NCBI RefSeq assembly: GCF_902506105.1
Contig: NZ_LR733303.1
Coordinates: 558,001 to 622,000, forward strand
DNA from: Aeromicrobium sp. 9AM
GTDB taxonomy: Bacteria > Actinomycetota > Actinomycetes > Propionibacteriales > Nocardioidaceae
DNA length: 64,000 nucleotides
Direction: 5' to 3'
Positions 8,013-16,685 of this stretch are shown one piece after another (positions within the stretch are counted from its first letter, which is position 1; every line of letters starts with the position of its first letter). Below the pieces are notes generated by a model that did not search any database, was not told the DNA's origin, and saw only the letters and a list, made by a program, of their open reading frames with translations. The position numbers and the translations under genes are program-made.

Positions 8013-8269
8013 GAAAAAACTCCCCTGTAGTTGGTTCGCGCCTGAAGATTCCTGTCCCCGCCGGCGGTTCTCACGCTGTGCCGGGATATCGAGAACAATG
8101 CAGCCCTTTGAACTGACCAACACCAGAAATGCCGAAGTGCTACGGGGGTCCGCAATCGCCCGAAATGGAGGGTTGCGGGGGTCCACAACACCTGCGGCTA
8201 GCCGCCATCGCATGTCGTGACGGGGTGGCCGGGGTGTGCCGCACGACGGCTCACCCGCAGGTCAGCGCC
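8013..8269. other. Intergenic region upstream of the micro-ORF
   Basis: About 257 bp between the micro-ORF and the end of the LAL gene. It must contain the promoter of the BldC-like operon (reading leftward), but I cannot point to a convincing -10/-35 pair. It is less GC-rich than its surroundings around 8030-8160. No credible gene is seen. Confidence 0.4.
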
Positions 8270-10969
8270 TCAGGAGTCCGACGACGTCCCGTTCGGTGGT
8301 GAGATGTCGGCGACGTTGGCGCCGGTGAGCACGGCCACGAGCTGCGCTCGCGACGGCACACCGAGCGAGCGGTAGATGTGGGTGAGCCGCAGCTCGACCG
8401 TGCGGACCGACACGGACAGCTCCTCGGCGATCTCGCGGTTGCGCAACCCGTGCACGACGCGCCTCGCGACCTCACGCTCGTCCTCGTTGAGCTGTTCGAG
8501 CATCCCGGCGCCACCTCCCGTGGCCGGTGCGGCCGCGCGTGCTGGTACGAGCTGGTCCGTGCGCGCCGCCCAGCCGTCGGCTCCGCAAGCCTGGAACGCT
8601 GCGATGGCCGCCATGCGGGTGTGGCGGCTCTCCACCGGCATGCCCAGATGTTCCTGGCGGATCGCCAGGCTCCTCAACGTCCGGCCCAGCTCGTAGGGCA
8701 GCTCGTCGCGGCCGAAGGCCCTGACGGCCGCGTCGAACAGTGCGAGCGACGGTCGACCGGGCTCGACGAGGGCGCGGGCACGCAGCAGGGCCAGGTCCCC
8801 CCACCTCGATCGGTGCGAGGAGAGCCGGCGCTCGAGAGCCGCTGCGGCGGCCGCTGCTTCCTGCGTACGACCGGTCATGACGCACGCCTCGGTGTAGTCC
8901 GCCCAGTGGCGCAGCAGGGTGGGGTTGCGGAAACGGGTCGAGGCGGCGCTGACCAGACGCAGCTCGATGACCGCCGCGTCCGTGTCGCCGGTCATGAGGC
9001 GCAGGGCACCGCGCAGTGCGATGGCGCGCGCCCGGAGCGCTGGACTGGCCTCGAGCGACGCGAGCTCGAGGCACGTGTCGATGAGCTCGTCCGCCTCGTC
9101 CACCTCGCCGAGGGAGTACGCGTACCACGCCTGTATGTACGCGAAGGCGGACGTGCCGCGGCTGAGCGACGGCGATCTGCCCTCCGATGAGTCCACTGCC
9201 GCTCGGGCCAGCCGGTACTCGGTCGCCTTGAACTCGTTGCGGATCGTTCCGTACGTCGCGAGGTCGTGCCGGAGCGCATGCTGGGTCGCCCCACGGTTCT
9301 GGACGACGGTGAAGAGCTGCCTCGCCTCGGAGTAGGCCTCGCGCACGGTCAGGCCACGAGCCCGGAGCAGGAGGAGGTCGGTGTCAGCGGTCATGGTGTC
9401 GTCGAGCCCGGCGGTGGGGGCAGCCTCGATCGCGGTGCCCTCCAGGCCGTCGATGAGGTCTCTCATGGCCAGCAGCTTGAGCCGGGTCTGCTCCGACACG
9501 TTGTCGGCGAGGAGCATGCCGTGCTCGACCAGGCGGCGGGCCTCGTCAGTCTCCCAGCGCTCCGACCGGTACGCGGCCACGAGGCAGAGCATCGCGCTCG
9601 CGCCTTCGGGGTTGGCGGCCGAATGCAGGTCGGCGAGCGTCGACAGCTCGTCGTCGACCAGGTTCTTCTTGTTGAACAGCTGGGCCATGAGCCGGATGTT
9701 GAGGATGTCCATCGACTGCTCGGGAGCTGACGGCGATGCGCGGGCGCGGGCGCTGTAGCGGTCGGCCAGCATGAGGTGGCCGTCCCTCAACAGGTGGTTG
9801 CACAACCGGATCAACAGGAGCGTGTGGTCCTCGACGTGCTCGGCTCGACTCAGGGCACGCTCGGCGAACTCCACGGCAGACCCGATGTGGCCTTCGTCCG
9901 CGAGCGACGTGGCCGCGGCGAGGAGGTCGTCGGCGCTCTGCGGCCCGCGGGTGGCCGAGCTGCGGTGCCATGTCGCCAATCGCTCGTCATGCGGTTCACA
10001 CGCGTCCGCCAGGGTTGCGTGATGCTCGCGGCGTGACTTGGAGGTCTGGTCCCAGTAAAGGCAGCTGCGCAGCCGTTGGTCGGTGAACGTCAGGTAGGGC
10101 CCCCGGCGCTTGAGCAGGCCCGCGTCGATGAGGTCCTCGATGTCGTCCGCTGCATCCGGCAGGACCCGGCCGAGCGCAGCGAGGTGGCACAGCGGAGACA
10201 GGGCGGCCAGCTGGAGGATCTCGCGCGAGGTGGAGCCGAGGGTGTCGAGGGTGCTGGCGGCCACCTGGTCGATCGTCCGGGTGGCGCGTGGCGGCAGGAC
10301 GATCGAGGCCGACCCGTGCTGCTGGTCGTCCTGCAGCTGGGCGACCTGCTCGGCGAGGATTCGCGGGTTCCCGCCGGCGTACGTGGCCAGGATGCGCAAC
10401 ATCGACTCGTCGAGGTCGTGGTCCTTGGCGGTGATCTCGACGACCTCGCCGTCCGGGAGCGGGAGCAACTCGAGGGGGGTGAATCCGGAGAAGACCTCGG
10501 TCGACTCCATGTCGGTTGCGGTCGCCACGAGCCACAAGGAGGTTCCGGCGAGGTGGGAGGCGATGGTGTCGAGGACCGTGCGGCTGGCGCTGTCCATCCG
10601 GTCGAGGTCGTCGATGAGCGCCAGTGTCGGCGGGAGGTTCAAGCCGCGGATGAGGTCCAGCAGGTCGTAGCTGGCCGCGAAGAGTGCGGCAGGGTCCTCG
10701 GACTCGACCGAGAAGTAGCGGTGGGACTCAGAGGCCGGGTCCTGGCCGATCGCCGCGAACAGGGACGCGAAGCCCGCGAGCGGGAAGCGCGACTCCGCGG
10801 GATGGACCCGGACGAGAACCGTCGGGGTGGCCGGCTCGGCGTGAGCGGTGGCCAGGAGATGGCTCTTGCCGATGCCGTGCTCGCCGATGACGAGCAGGGC
10901 CCTCTCCTCGGTCGCCGCCGGGAGCGCGGCTAGCGTCGCGAGCGCGTCGGCTCGACTGATCGCCTCCAT
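8270..10969 (-). CDS. LAL-type LuxR-family transcriptional regulator
   Basis: 899 residues, typical of large ATP-binding LuxR regulators. An N-terminal AAA-like ATPase module has Walker A GEHGIGKS at residues 29-36 and Walker B LALIDDLDRM near 115-125. A long helical-repeat (TPR-like) middle follows, and the last about 65 residues form a LuxR helix-turn-helix (LNEDEREVARRVVHGL, NREIAEELSVSVRTVELRLTHIYRSLG). LAL proteins activate pathway clusters, often polysaccharide, antibiotic or sugar operons, in response to ligands. ATG 10969 is preceded by GAGGAG. Its 5' end faces the exopolysaccharide operon across a palindrome-rich 486-bp gap, so it is the best candidate activator of that operon. Confidence 0.9.
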   Translation of the reverse strand: MEAISRADALATLAALPAATEERALLVIGEHGIGKSHLLATAHAEPATPTVLVRVHPAESRFPLAGFASLFAAIGQDPASESHRYFSVESEDPAALFAASYDLLDLIRGLNLPPTLALIDDLDRMDSASRTVLDTIASHLAGTSLWLVATATDMESTEVFSGFTPLELLPLPDGEVVEITAKDHDLDESMLRILATYAGGNPRILAEQVAQLQDDQQHGSASIVLPPRATRTIDQVAASTLDTLGSTSREILQLAALSPLCHLAALGRVLPDAADDIEDLIDAGLLKRRGPYLTFTDQRLRSCLYWDQTSKSRREHHATLADACEPHDERLATWHRSSATRGPQSADDLLAAATSLADEGHIGSAVEFAERALSRAEHVEDHTLLLIRLCNHLLRDGHLMLADRYSARARASPSAPEQSMDILNIRLMAQLFNKKNLVDDELSTLADLHSAANPEGASAMLCLVAAYRSERWETDEARRLVEHGMLLADNVSEQTRLKLLAMRDLIDGLEGTAIEAAPTAGLDDTMTADTDLLLLRARGLTVREAYSEARQLFTVVQNRGATQHALRHDLATYGTIRNEFKATEYRLARAAVDSSEGRSPSLSRGTSAFAYIQAWYAYSLGEVDEADELIDTCLELASLEASPALRARAIALRGALRLMTGDTDAAVIELRLVSAASTRFRNPTLLRHWADYTEACVMTGRTQEAAAAAAALERRLSSHRSRWGDLALLRARALVEPGRPSLALFDAAVRAFGRDELPYELGRTLRSLAIRQEHLGMPVESRHTRMAAIAAFQACGADGWAARTDQLVPARAAAPATGGGAGMLEQLNEDEREVARRVVHGLRNREIAEELSVSVRTVELRLTHIYRSLGVPSRAQLVAVLTGANVADISPPNGTSSDS

Positions 10970-11455
10970 TCGTCGTCGCTCCTCACACTGGTGTGTCGTG
11001 CCACGACTGCACCGGTCGCGGCCGGTGCACGTGCGCCCATGGATGAGTGCATTCGCATTCCCTCCTCATGGTCGACCGCGCCTGCCGGCGCGATCGGACC
11101 ATCGATCAGTTCCACGTCATCCACACAGTCGTGGAGGACGCCACTCCGCTCCTCGTGACGCCATCATCACGCAACATGAGACATGATTTCCCCCCTTTCG
11201 CGTATCTTGCCCCGCAAATGACGCCGGATTCCAGAGTTTCTGGTTTCCAGTGCCGCGGAAACCGCAGTAACCGGAGAATTCGGAAATCGACCGATGGTCT
11301 CGATCGGCGAAGAGTTCAGGACCGGCGATTTCGGCAGTTGCGTACCCACCATTCGTGCCATTGCGGACAGCCGGTCGCAGGAGTGAAGTGGTCGTTGTCA
11401 GCAAGCCCATGAGACGGCTCCGCCAAGCCGCTCGCCGCCAGAATGCGAGTGAGTG
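10970..11455. promoter_or_regulatory. 486-bp divergent regulatory region of the exopolysaccharide locus
   Basis: No gene is visible here. The middle is AT-richer than flanking DNA and palindrome-dense. CCAGA-GTT-TCTGG (11231-11243) runs directly into GGTTTCC...GGAAACC (11242-11263, 7-bp arms, 8-bp spacer), which contains GCGG-AAA-CCGC (11255-11265). GAATTC lies just downstream. Such clustering between a LAL gene and the first biosynthetic gene suggests binding sites for the LAL and/or BldC-like proteins; no confident -10/-35 is assigned. The long distance to 11456 implies a long leader for the operon mRNA or a promoter well inside the gap. Confidence 0.5.
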
Positions 11456-12580
11456 ATGAAGGCAGATCAAGGACTTCGGGTCGGAGTCGTCGGGTGTGGA
11501 TACTGGGGTTCGAAGCACGTCCGGACCCTCCTGTCGCTGGAAGCGGTCTCACGCGTGTGCGTGATCGATCCGAGCGACGAGAGACGCGGCGCGGTCACTC
11601 GCGTGTACCCGCGCGTCGAGGAGTACAAGACCCTCGGTGAGGCGCTCGGACAGATCGACGCGGTGGTGATCGCCGCGCCGCCGACGCTGCATGCGCCGCT
11701 CGCGCTGGAGGCCATCGCACACGGCGTCCACGTGCTGGTCGAGAAGCCACTGGCGCCGACCGTGCAGGAGGGGCAGGCCATGGTGATGGCCGCCGAGAAG
11801 GCCGGCGTGACCCTGATGGTGGGCCACACGTTCGAGTACCACTCCGCGGTGTGGGAGCTCCGGTCGATGGTGCAGCGAGGCGATCTCGGCGAGCTGTACT
11901 ACCTCGACACGGCCCGACTCAACCTCGGTCTCTACCAACGCGACGTCAATGTCGTCTTCGACCTGGCCCCGCACGACGTGTCGATCCTGAACTACGTCCT
12001 CGGATCGACGCCGTCGATGGTCGAGTGCTGGGGAGCGCGCAACGCGCACCCGAGGCTCGAGGATGTCGCACAGCTGCGGCTCTACTACGAAGACCCCGGC
12101 GTGTTCGCCAACGTGCACGTCAGCTGGCTGAACCCGAAAAAGGTTCGCGAGGTCACGATGGTCGGCAGCAACAAGATGGTGGTCTTCGACGACCTCAAGG
12201 CCGAGCAGCGCGTCAAGGTGCACGACAAGGGCGTCACTGCCTTGACGGACGGCGCCGACCTCACCGCGATCCCGATGTCCTACCGGCACGGCGACATCGT
12301 GTCGCCCTACCTGGAGATGAACGAGCCGCTGCGCGTCGAGGACGAGCACTTCCTGAACTGCGTGCAGACCGGGTTGCGCCCCCTCTCAGATGGCGAGAGC
12401 GGCCTCGAGGTCGTACGGGTGCTGGAGGCAGCGCAGCGCGCCATGAGCGAAGGAGTCGCTGTCCGTCTGCCCGGCCGAGCACGGGATCTCGCTCCCGCGC
12501 CGTCGCCCCTGGCACCCCCGACCAGCGAGGTCGTCAAGCCCGCCCTCAGCGGCGCCGCACAGGCGGAGTGGGCCGGATGA
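11456..12580 (+). CDS. Gfo/Idh/MocA-family sugar dehydrogenase (first enzyme of a 3-amino sugar branch)
   Basis: 374 residues. The N-terminal Rossmann fold is RVGVVGCGYWGSKHVR (GxGxxG variant). The characteristic VLVEKPLA segment carries the active-site Lys, and GHTFEYHSAV plus the C-terminal beta-sheet domain follow (HDVSILNYVLG, VHVSWLNP). Together with the next two genes it resembles the WbpB-WbpE-WbpD set, in which a nucleotide sugar is oxidised at C3, transaminated and N-acetylated. GTG 11453 directly precedes ATG 11456; the ATG is preferred, but neither has a clear Shine-Dalgarno. First gene of an operon in which nearly every junction overlaps. The exact sugar cannot be told. Confidence 0.85.
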   Translation: MKADQGLRVGVVGCGYWGSKHVRTLLSLEAVSRVCVIDPSDERRGAVTRVYPRVEEYKTLGEALGQIDAVVIAAPPTLHAPLALEAIAHGVHVLVEKPLAPTVQEGQAMVMAAEKAGVTLMVGHTFEYHSAVWELRSMVQRGDLGELYYLDTARLNLGLYQRDVNVVFDLAPHDVSILNYVLGSTPSMVECWGARNAHPRLEDVAQLRLYYEDPGVFANVHVSWLNPKKVREVTMVGSNKMVVFDDLKAEQRVKVHDKGVTALTDGADLTAIPMSYRHGDIVSPYLEMNEPLRVEDEHFLNCVQTGLRPLSDGESGLEVVRVLEAAQRAMSEGVAVRLPGRARDLAPAPSPLAPPTSEVVKPALSGAAQAEWAG

Positions 12581-13764
12581 GCGCGCGCATCGAGGCGATG
12601 GCACCGCCGCACCTGCCCCCGTCGAGCTCCGTGCCCTTCCTGGATCTCGGCACCACGACCGCCGTGGTCGCGACCGAGGTCCGGGTCGGCTGGGAGAAGG
12701 TCATCGCGTCCAACCGCTTCGTCGGCGGCGAGGAGGTCGAGGCGTTCGAGGAGGAGTGGGCTGCCTACTGCGGCACCGAGTACGCGATGGGGGTCGGCAA
12801 CGGGACCGATGCGTTGGTCCTGGCCCTGCGCGCCCTGGATCTCGGCCCCGGCGACGAGGTCATCATCCCGGCGAACACGTTCGTCGCCACGGCAGAGGCC
12901 GTCGTCCTCGTGGGCGCGACCCCGCGGTTCGTCGACGTCTCCCTGGAGACCGGGTTGATGGGTGCGGACGAGGTCGAGGCCGCGATCTCGGAGCGGACGC
13001 GGGCGATCATCGCGGTTCATCTTTTCGGTCAGCTCACCGACATGGAGGATCTCGGGCGATGTGCGACACGACACGGACTGGTGCTGATCGAGGACGCCGC
13101 CCAGGCTCATGGGGCGACGTGGCGCGGCATCCGGGCGGGAGCCTTCGGCGCTGTCGGCTGCTTCAGCTTCTACCCGGGCAAGAACCTCGGGGCGTTCGGC
13201 GACGCCGGCGCGGTGGTCACCTCTGACCTCGGCATCGCCGAGCGCATCCGGTCGATGCGCGACCACGGCAGGCCCGGAGGCTCCGAGGACCGGCACTACA
13301 ACCACGTCCGCATCGGCACGAACAGCCGGCTGGACACGGTTCAGGCCGTGACGCTGTCGGCCAAGCTGCGGCACCTGGACCAGTGGAACGAGGACCGCCG
13401 CCGCCTGGCTCGCCTGTACGCCACCGAGCTTCCGCCGACGGTCGTGCCGCTGGGCCAGCTCCCGCACTGCCGAGGTGCCCACCACCTGATGGTGGTCCGG
13501 GTGCCGCAGCGGGACCGGGTACGTGCTGAGCTCGCCGCGCTCGGCATCGGCACTGGGGTCCACTACCCGACGCCGTGCCACCAGCTGGAGCCCTATCGGC
13601 ACTGGTCTCCCGGCGAGCTGCCGAACGTGGAGAGGCTGTCGGGACAGATCGTGTCCCTGCCGATGTATCCCCGCCTGCCCGACAGCGACGTGCTTCGCGT
13701 CTGCGAAGCGCTTGCACACGTCACGGCCGATCTGGAGCCCGTCGGTGACCGGCTCGGAGAGTGA
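12577..13764 (+). CDS. DegT/DnrJ/EryC1-family sugar aminotransferase
   Basis: 395 residues of a PLP-dependent aminotransferase that converts a keto-nucleotide sugar to an amino sugar. Key features are VPFLDLG at the N-terminus, GVGNGTDALVLALRAL, the strand IIPANTFVATAEAV, the PLP-phosphate/Asp region VLIEDAAQAHGA, and the Schiff-base Lys in FSFYPGKNLGAFGDAG. It ends with the NVERLSGQIVSLPMYP segment typical of the family. ATG 12577 overlaps the preceding stop (ATGA), so translation is coupled. WbpE-like by context. Expected to act in the cytoplasm on the product of the adjacent dehydrogenase. Confidence 0.93.
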   Translation: MSARIEAMAPPHLPPSSSVPFLDLGTTTAVVATEVRVGWEKVIASNRFVGGEEVEAFEEEWAAYCGTEYAMGVGNGTDALVLALRALDLGPGDEVIIPANTFVATAEAVVLVGATPRFVDVSLETGLMGADEVEAAISERTRAIIAVHLFGQLTDMEDLGRCATRHGLVLIEDAAQAHGATWRGIRAGAFGAVGCFSFYPGKNLGAFGDAGAVVTSDLGIAERIRSMRDHGRPGGSEDRHYNHVRIGTNSRLDTVQAVTLSAKLRHLDQWNEDRRRLARLYATELPPTVVPLGQLPHCRGAHHLMVVRVPQRDRVRAELAALGIGTGVHYPTPCHQLEPYRHWSPGELPNVERLSGQIVSLPMYPRLPDSDVLRVCEALAHVTADLEPVGDRLGE

Positions 13765-14389
13765 GCCCCGGCAGGTCTTCCTCTCCGAGGAGGACGGCTG
13801 GGCGTACGGCCCGTGGGGGCGGGGATTCCTGCGCTGCGGGACGGTCGTCTACAGCGGGTGCACGATCGGCGAGCGACTGGAGACCGGCCACAACGTCGTG
13901 ATCCGCGAGGACTGCGAGCTCGGGGACGACGTGTCGATCTGGAGCAACACGGTGATCGACTACGGCACCGTGATCGGCAACGGCGTGAAGATCCACTGCA
14001 ACTGCTACGTCGCGCAGTACACCGAGATCGGTGACGGCGCGTTCCTCGCCCCGGGTGTGAGCATCGCCAACGATCTCTACCCGGGGCAGGACAGCTCGCG
14101 CGAGATGATGTCCGGGCCGTACATCGGCGCGGGTGCCCAGCTCGGCGTGAACGTGACCGTCCTGCCCTTCGTACGGATCGGGGAGGGCGCCATCATCGGC
14201 GCCGGCTCGGTGGTGACCCGCGACGTGGCACCCGGCACGGTGGCGTTCGGCAACCCGGCCCAGCCGCGTGGGCGGGTCGAGGACCTGGTCCCGGTCGAGG
14301 ACCGGGTCGACGGAGCGGTACGTCCCGCCGGGCACCGGTTCTCGCTCCGGAAGCCTGATGTGCCGGCCGCCGAAGAGGCGGTCCCATGA
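13745..14389 (+). CDS. Hexapeptide-repeat sugar N-acetyltransferase (WbpD-like)
   Basis: 214 residues of left-handed beta-helix built from hexapeptide repeats (VVYSGCTIGERLETGHNVVI, VSIWSNTVIDYGTVIGNGVKI, YIGAGAQLGVNVTVLPFV, IGEGAIIGAGSVVTRDVAPG), with the NPAQPRG end common in nucleotide-sugar acetyltransferases. It should transfer acetyl from acetyl-CoA to the amino group made by the preceding aminotransferase. GTG 13745 is chosen because it gives a short overlap (20 nt) with the upstream gene and starts just before the helix; upstream in-frame starts would overlap much further. The C-terminal 45 residues after the helix are charged and not recognised. Confidence 0.88.
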   Translation: MTGSESEPRQVFLSEEDGWAYGPWGRGFLRCGTVVYSGCTIGERLETGHNVVIREDCELGDDVSIWSNTVIDYGTVIGNGVKIHCNCYVAQYTEIGDGAFLAPGVSIANDLYPGQDSSREMMSGPYIGAGAQLGVNVTVLPFVRIGEGAIIGAGSVVTRDVAPGTVAFGNPAQPRGRVEDLVPVEDRVDGAVRPAGHRFSLRKPDVPAAEEAVP

Positions 14390-15069
14390 ATGCCTGGCTG
14401 GCCGAGCACGTCGGTGCCCACCGTTCGCGACGGGAGTACCACCGCGAGGTCCGCCAGTACGTGGGCAAACGCACCTTCGACGTCGTGATGGCATCGCTCC
14501 TGCTGATCGTGCTGTCGCCGGTGATGCTGGTCGCGTTCCTGGCGATACGCGCGACCAGTCCCGGCGGCGCGGTGTTCCGCCAGGTCCGGGTCGGAGCGCT
14601 GAAGCAGCCGTTCGTCCTGCTGAAGTTCCGCACGATGGCGCAGGACTGCTCGCACGAGGCGCACGAGGCCTTCGTCCGCCAGATGATGGCCGGAGACGAT
14701 CCCCGGCAGCGCGACGGCATCTACAAGCTGGTCAACGACCCGCGCGTGACCCCGGTCGGGCGCGTTCTCCGGCGCACCAGCATCGACGAGCTTCCGCAGC
14801 TGATCAACGTGCTCCGCGGCGACATGTCGCTGGTGGGCCCGCGTCCCGCCCTGCCGTGGGAGGTCGAGCTGTTCCCGATCTCGGCCTCGGTCCGGTTCCT
14901 CGTGCGACCCGGGCTGACCGGCCTGTGGCAGATCAGCGGCCGCAACCGGCTCACGATGCTCGACGGGTTGCGCCTCGACGTCGAGTACGTCAAACGGTGC
15001 GCGCTGGCCACCGACCTGCTGATCATGTGCTCCACGCCCGTGACCATGCTGCGTGGGGGCGCTCGATGA
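14386..15069 (+). CDS. Polyprenyl-phosphate sugar-1-phosphate transferase (initiating enzyme)
   Basis: 227 residues of the bacterial sugar transferase (PglC/WcaJ C-terminal) family. A single hydrophobic segment at about 30-55 (VVMASLLLIVLSPVMLVAFLA) is followed by the catalytic core: LKFRTM, RRTSIDELPQLINVLRGDMSLVGPRP and RPGLTGLWQISGRN. It links a sugar phosphate to undecaprenyl phosphate on the inner face of the membrane, the first membrane step. It is a short monotopic version without the large N-terminal domain of WcaJ. ATG 14386 overlaps the upstream stop (ATGA). Confidence 0.95.
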   Translation: MNAWLAEHVGAHRSRREYHREVRQYVGKRTFDVVMASLLLIVLSPVMLVAFLAIRATSPGGAVFRQVRVGALKQPFVLLKFRTMAQDCSHEAHEAFVRQMMAGDDPRQRDGIYKLVNDPRVTPVGRVLRRTSIDELPQLINVLRGDMSLVGPRPALPWEVELFPISASVRFLVRPGLTGLWQISGRNRLTMLDGLRLDVEYVKRCALATDLLIMCSTPVTMLRGGAR

Positions 15070-16685
15070 AGCGAGACGTCAGCGATCCGCCGTTCGCCTC
15101 CGAGGACCTCTCGATCGGTGCCGGTGCAGCACGCGACACCATGACGGTCGCGGTGTGGACCATGATCAGCCGGATCACCGGGCTGGCCCGGGTCATCGTG
15201 ATCGGCGCGGTGCTCGGGCCGACGTTCTTCGGCAACTCGTACCAGCTGACCAACGTGCTGCCGAACCTCGTCTTCTACGGCTTCCTGGCCGGGTCGTTGC
15301 TGTCATCCCTGCTGGTCCCCGCCCTGGTGCGGCACATCGACGTCGGCGACGGCGAGGAGACCGGACGAGTGGCCGGCGGATTCCTCGGCGTCGAGTGGTC
15401 GATCCTCCTGCTCGCGGCTCCGGTGGCGGTCCTCGCCGTACCGCTGTTCCTGCCCAACGGTGAGGCGACGCTGGCCCTCGCGGTTCTCGCGATCCCCCAG
15501 GTCTTCTGCTACGCGATGGTCGCCTCGGCGACCGCCGTGATGTACGCCAAGCGCCGCTACCTGCTGGCCGCGGCCGCGCCGGCCCTGGAGAACCTGGGCG
15601 TCATCGCCGTCCTGGTCCTGGCCGGCTCCATCTATGCCGATCCCGCGAACGGACACGTGCCGACGGGAGCGGTGCTGCTGATCGGCGGCGGATCCACGAT
15701 CGCGGTGGTGGTGCACGCCGGCGTCCAGTGGTGGGGTGCCCGCCGGTGCGGCGTCACGCTCGTGCCGCGCGCGGGCTGGCGCGACGCGGACGTCCGGCAG
15801 GTCGTACGCCGCGCGGTCCTGTCCATGGCACAGGCCGGGCTGCTGGCCGCCCAGACGTTGCTGCTGCTGGCCATGGCCGGGAAGGTGGCCGGCGGGACCG
15901 TGGCGCTGCAGATGTCCCTGAGCTTCTACCACCTGCCGCTCGCGCTCGCGGCGGCCCCGGTGGGTCTCGCGCTGCTGCCGCGGCTGTCCAGGATGACCGG
16001 CGAGGACGCGGCGCGTGACTTCTCGGACGCGTATCAGCGCGCTGTCGGGCTGGCCCTGTTCCTCGTCGTCCCGGCGGCACTCGGCTACCTCGTGCTCGCG
16101 GTGCCTTTCGCGAACGTCGTGGCGGCCGGGCAGATGTCCACCACTGCGGGTGTCGCGATGGTGGCCGGATCGCTGAGTGCCCTGGCGATCGGTCTCGTGG
16201 GGGAGACGTTGTTCGTCATCTCCACCCAGGCCGCGTACGCGCGAGGCGATGCCAGGTCGCCGCTGCGCTCGATGATGCTCCAGGCGGTCGTCTGCCTGGC
16301 CCTGGTCGTGCCGGCCGCGTTCGTCGACGGTCGAGCGCTGATCACGGCGTTGGGTGGCGCATTCGCCGCTGCCTCGATGGTCGGTGGCATCCACCTGTCG
16401 CTCCGGGTACGCCGCGGGCTGGCTCCTGCGACGAACCGGCTGTGGCCCTCCGTCGTACGCACGATCGTCGCCAGCCTCGCGATGGCCGCGGTCGCCGGGT
16501 CGGTCGCGGCCGTCGCGATGGCGACGCTCGACGGCTCGGCCGGTTGGCTCACGGCCAGTGCCGCGGGCACGTTGGCCGGTGGCGTGTCTTATCTGGGTGT
16601 CCACCGATCGCTCGGATCGGCCGAGCTGACCTGGTTGCGCGACGGAGCACGTGGCCGGGCCGTTCCCGAATCGAGTCCGGCATGA
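15066..16685 (+). CDS. MurJ/MviN-like lipid-linked oligosaccharide flippase
   Basis: 539 residues with about 13-14 hydrophobic helices and the MOP-superfamily MurJ pattern: an N-terminal SRITGLARVIVIGAVLGPTFFG, PNLVFYGFLAGSLLSSLLVPAL, and the central LSFYHLPLALAAAPVGLALLPRLS. In this context it should flip the undecaprenyl-linked repeat unit rather than lipid II; a second role in peptidoglycan synthesis cannot be excluded. ATG 15066 overlaps the previous stop. It takes the place a Wzx protein normally has in such operons. Confidence 0.88.
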   Translation: MKRDVSDPPFASEDLSIGAGAARDTMTVAVWTMISRITGLARVIVIGAVLGPTFFGNSYQLTNVLPNLVFYGFLAGSLLSSLLVPALVRHIDVGDGEETGRVAGGFLGVEWSILLLAAPVAVLAVPLFLPNGEATLALAVLAIPQVFCYAMVASATAVMYAKRRYLLAAAAPALENLGVIAVLVLAGSIYADPANGHVPTGAVLLIGGGSTIAVVVHAGVQWWGARRCGVTLVPRAGWRDADVRQVVRRAVLSMAQAGLLAAQTLLLLAMAGKVAGGTVALQMSLSFYHLPLALAAAPVGLALLPRLSRMTGEDAARDFSDAYQRAVGLALFLVVPAALGYLVLAVPFANVVAAGQMSTTAGVAMVAGSLSALAIGLVGETLFVISTQAAYARGDARSPLRSMMLQAVVCLALVVPAAFVDGRALITALGGAFAAASMVGGIHLSLRVRRGLAPATNRLWPSVVRTIVASLAMAAVAGSVAAVAMATLDGSAGWLTASAAGTLAGGVSYLGVHRSLGSAELTWLRDGARGRAVPESSPA

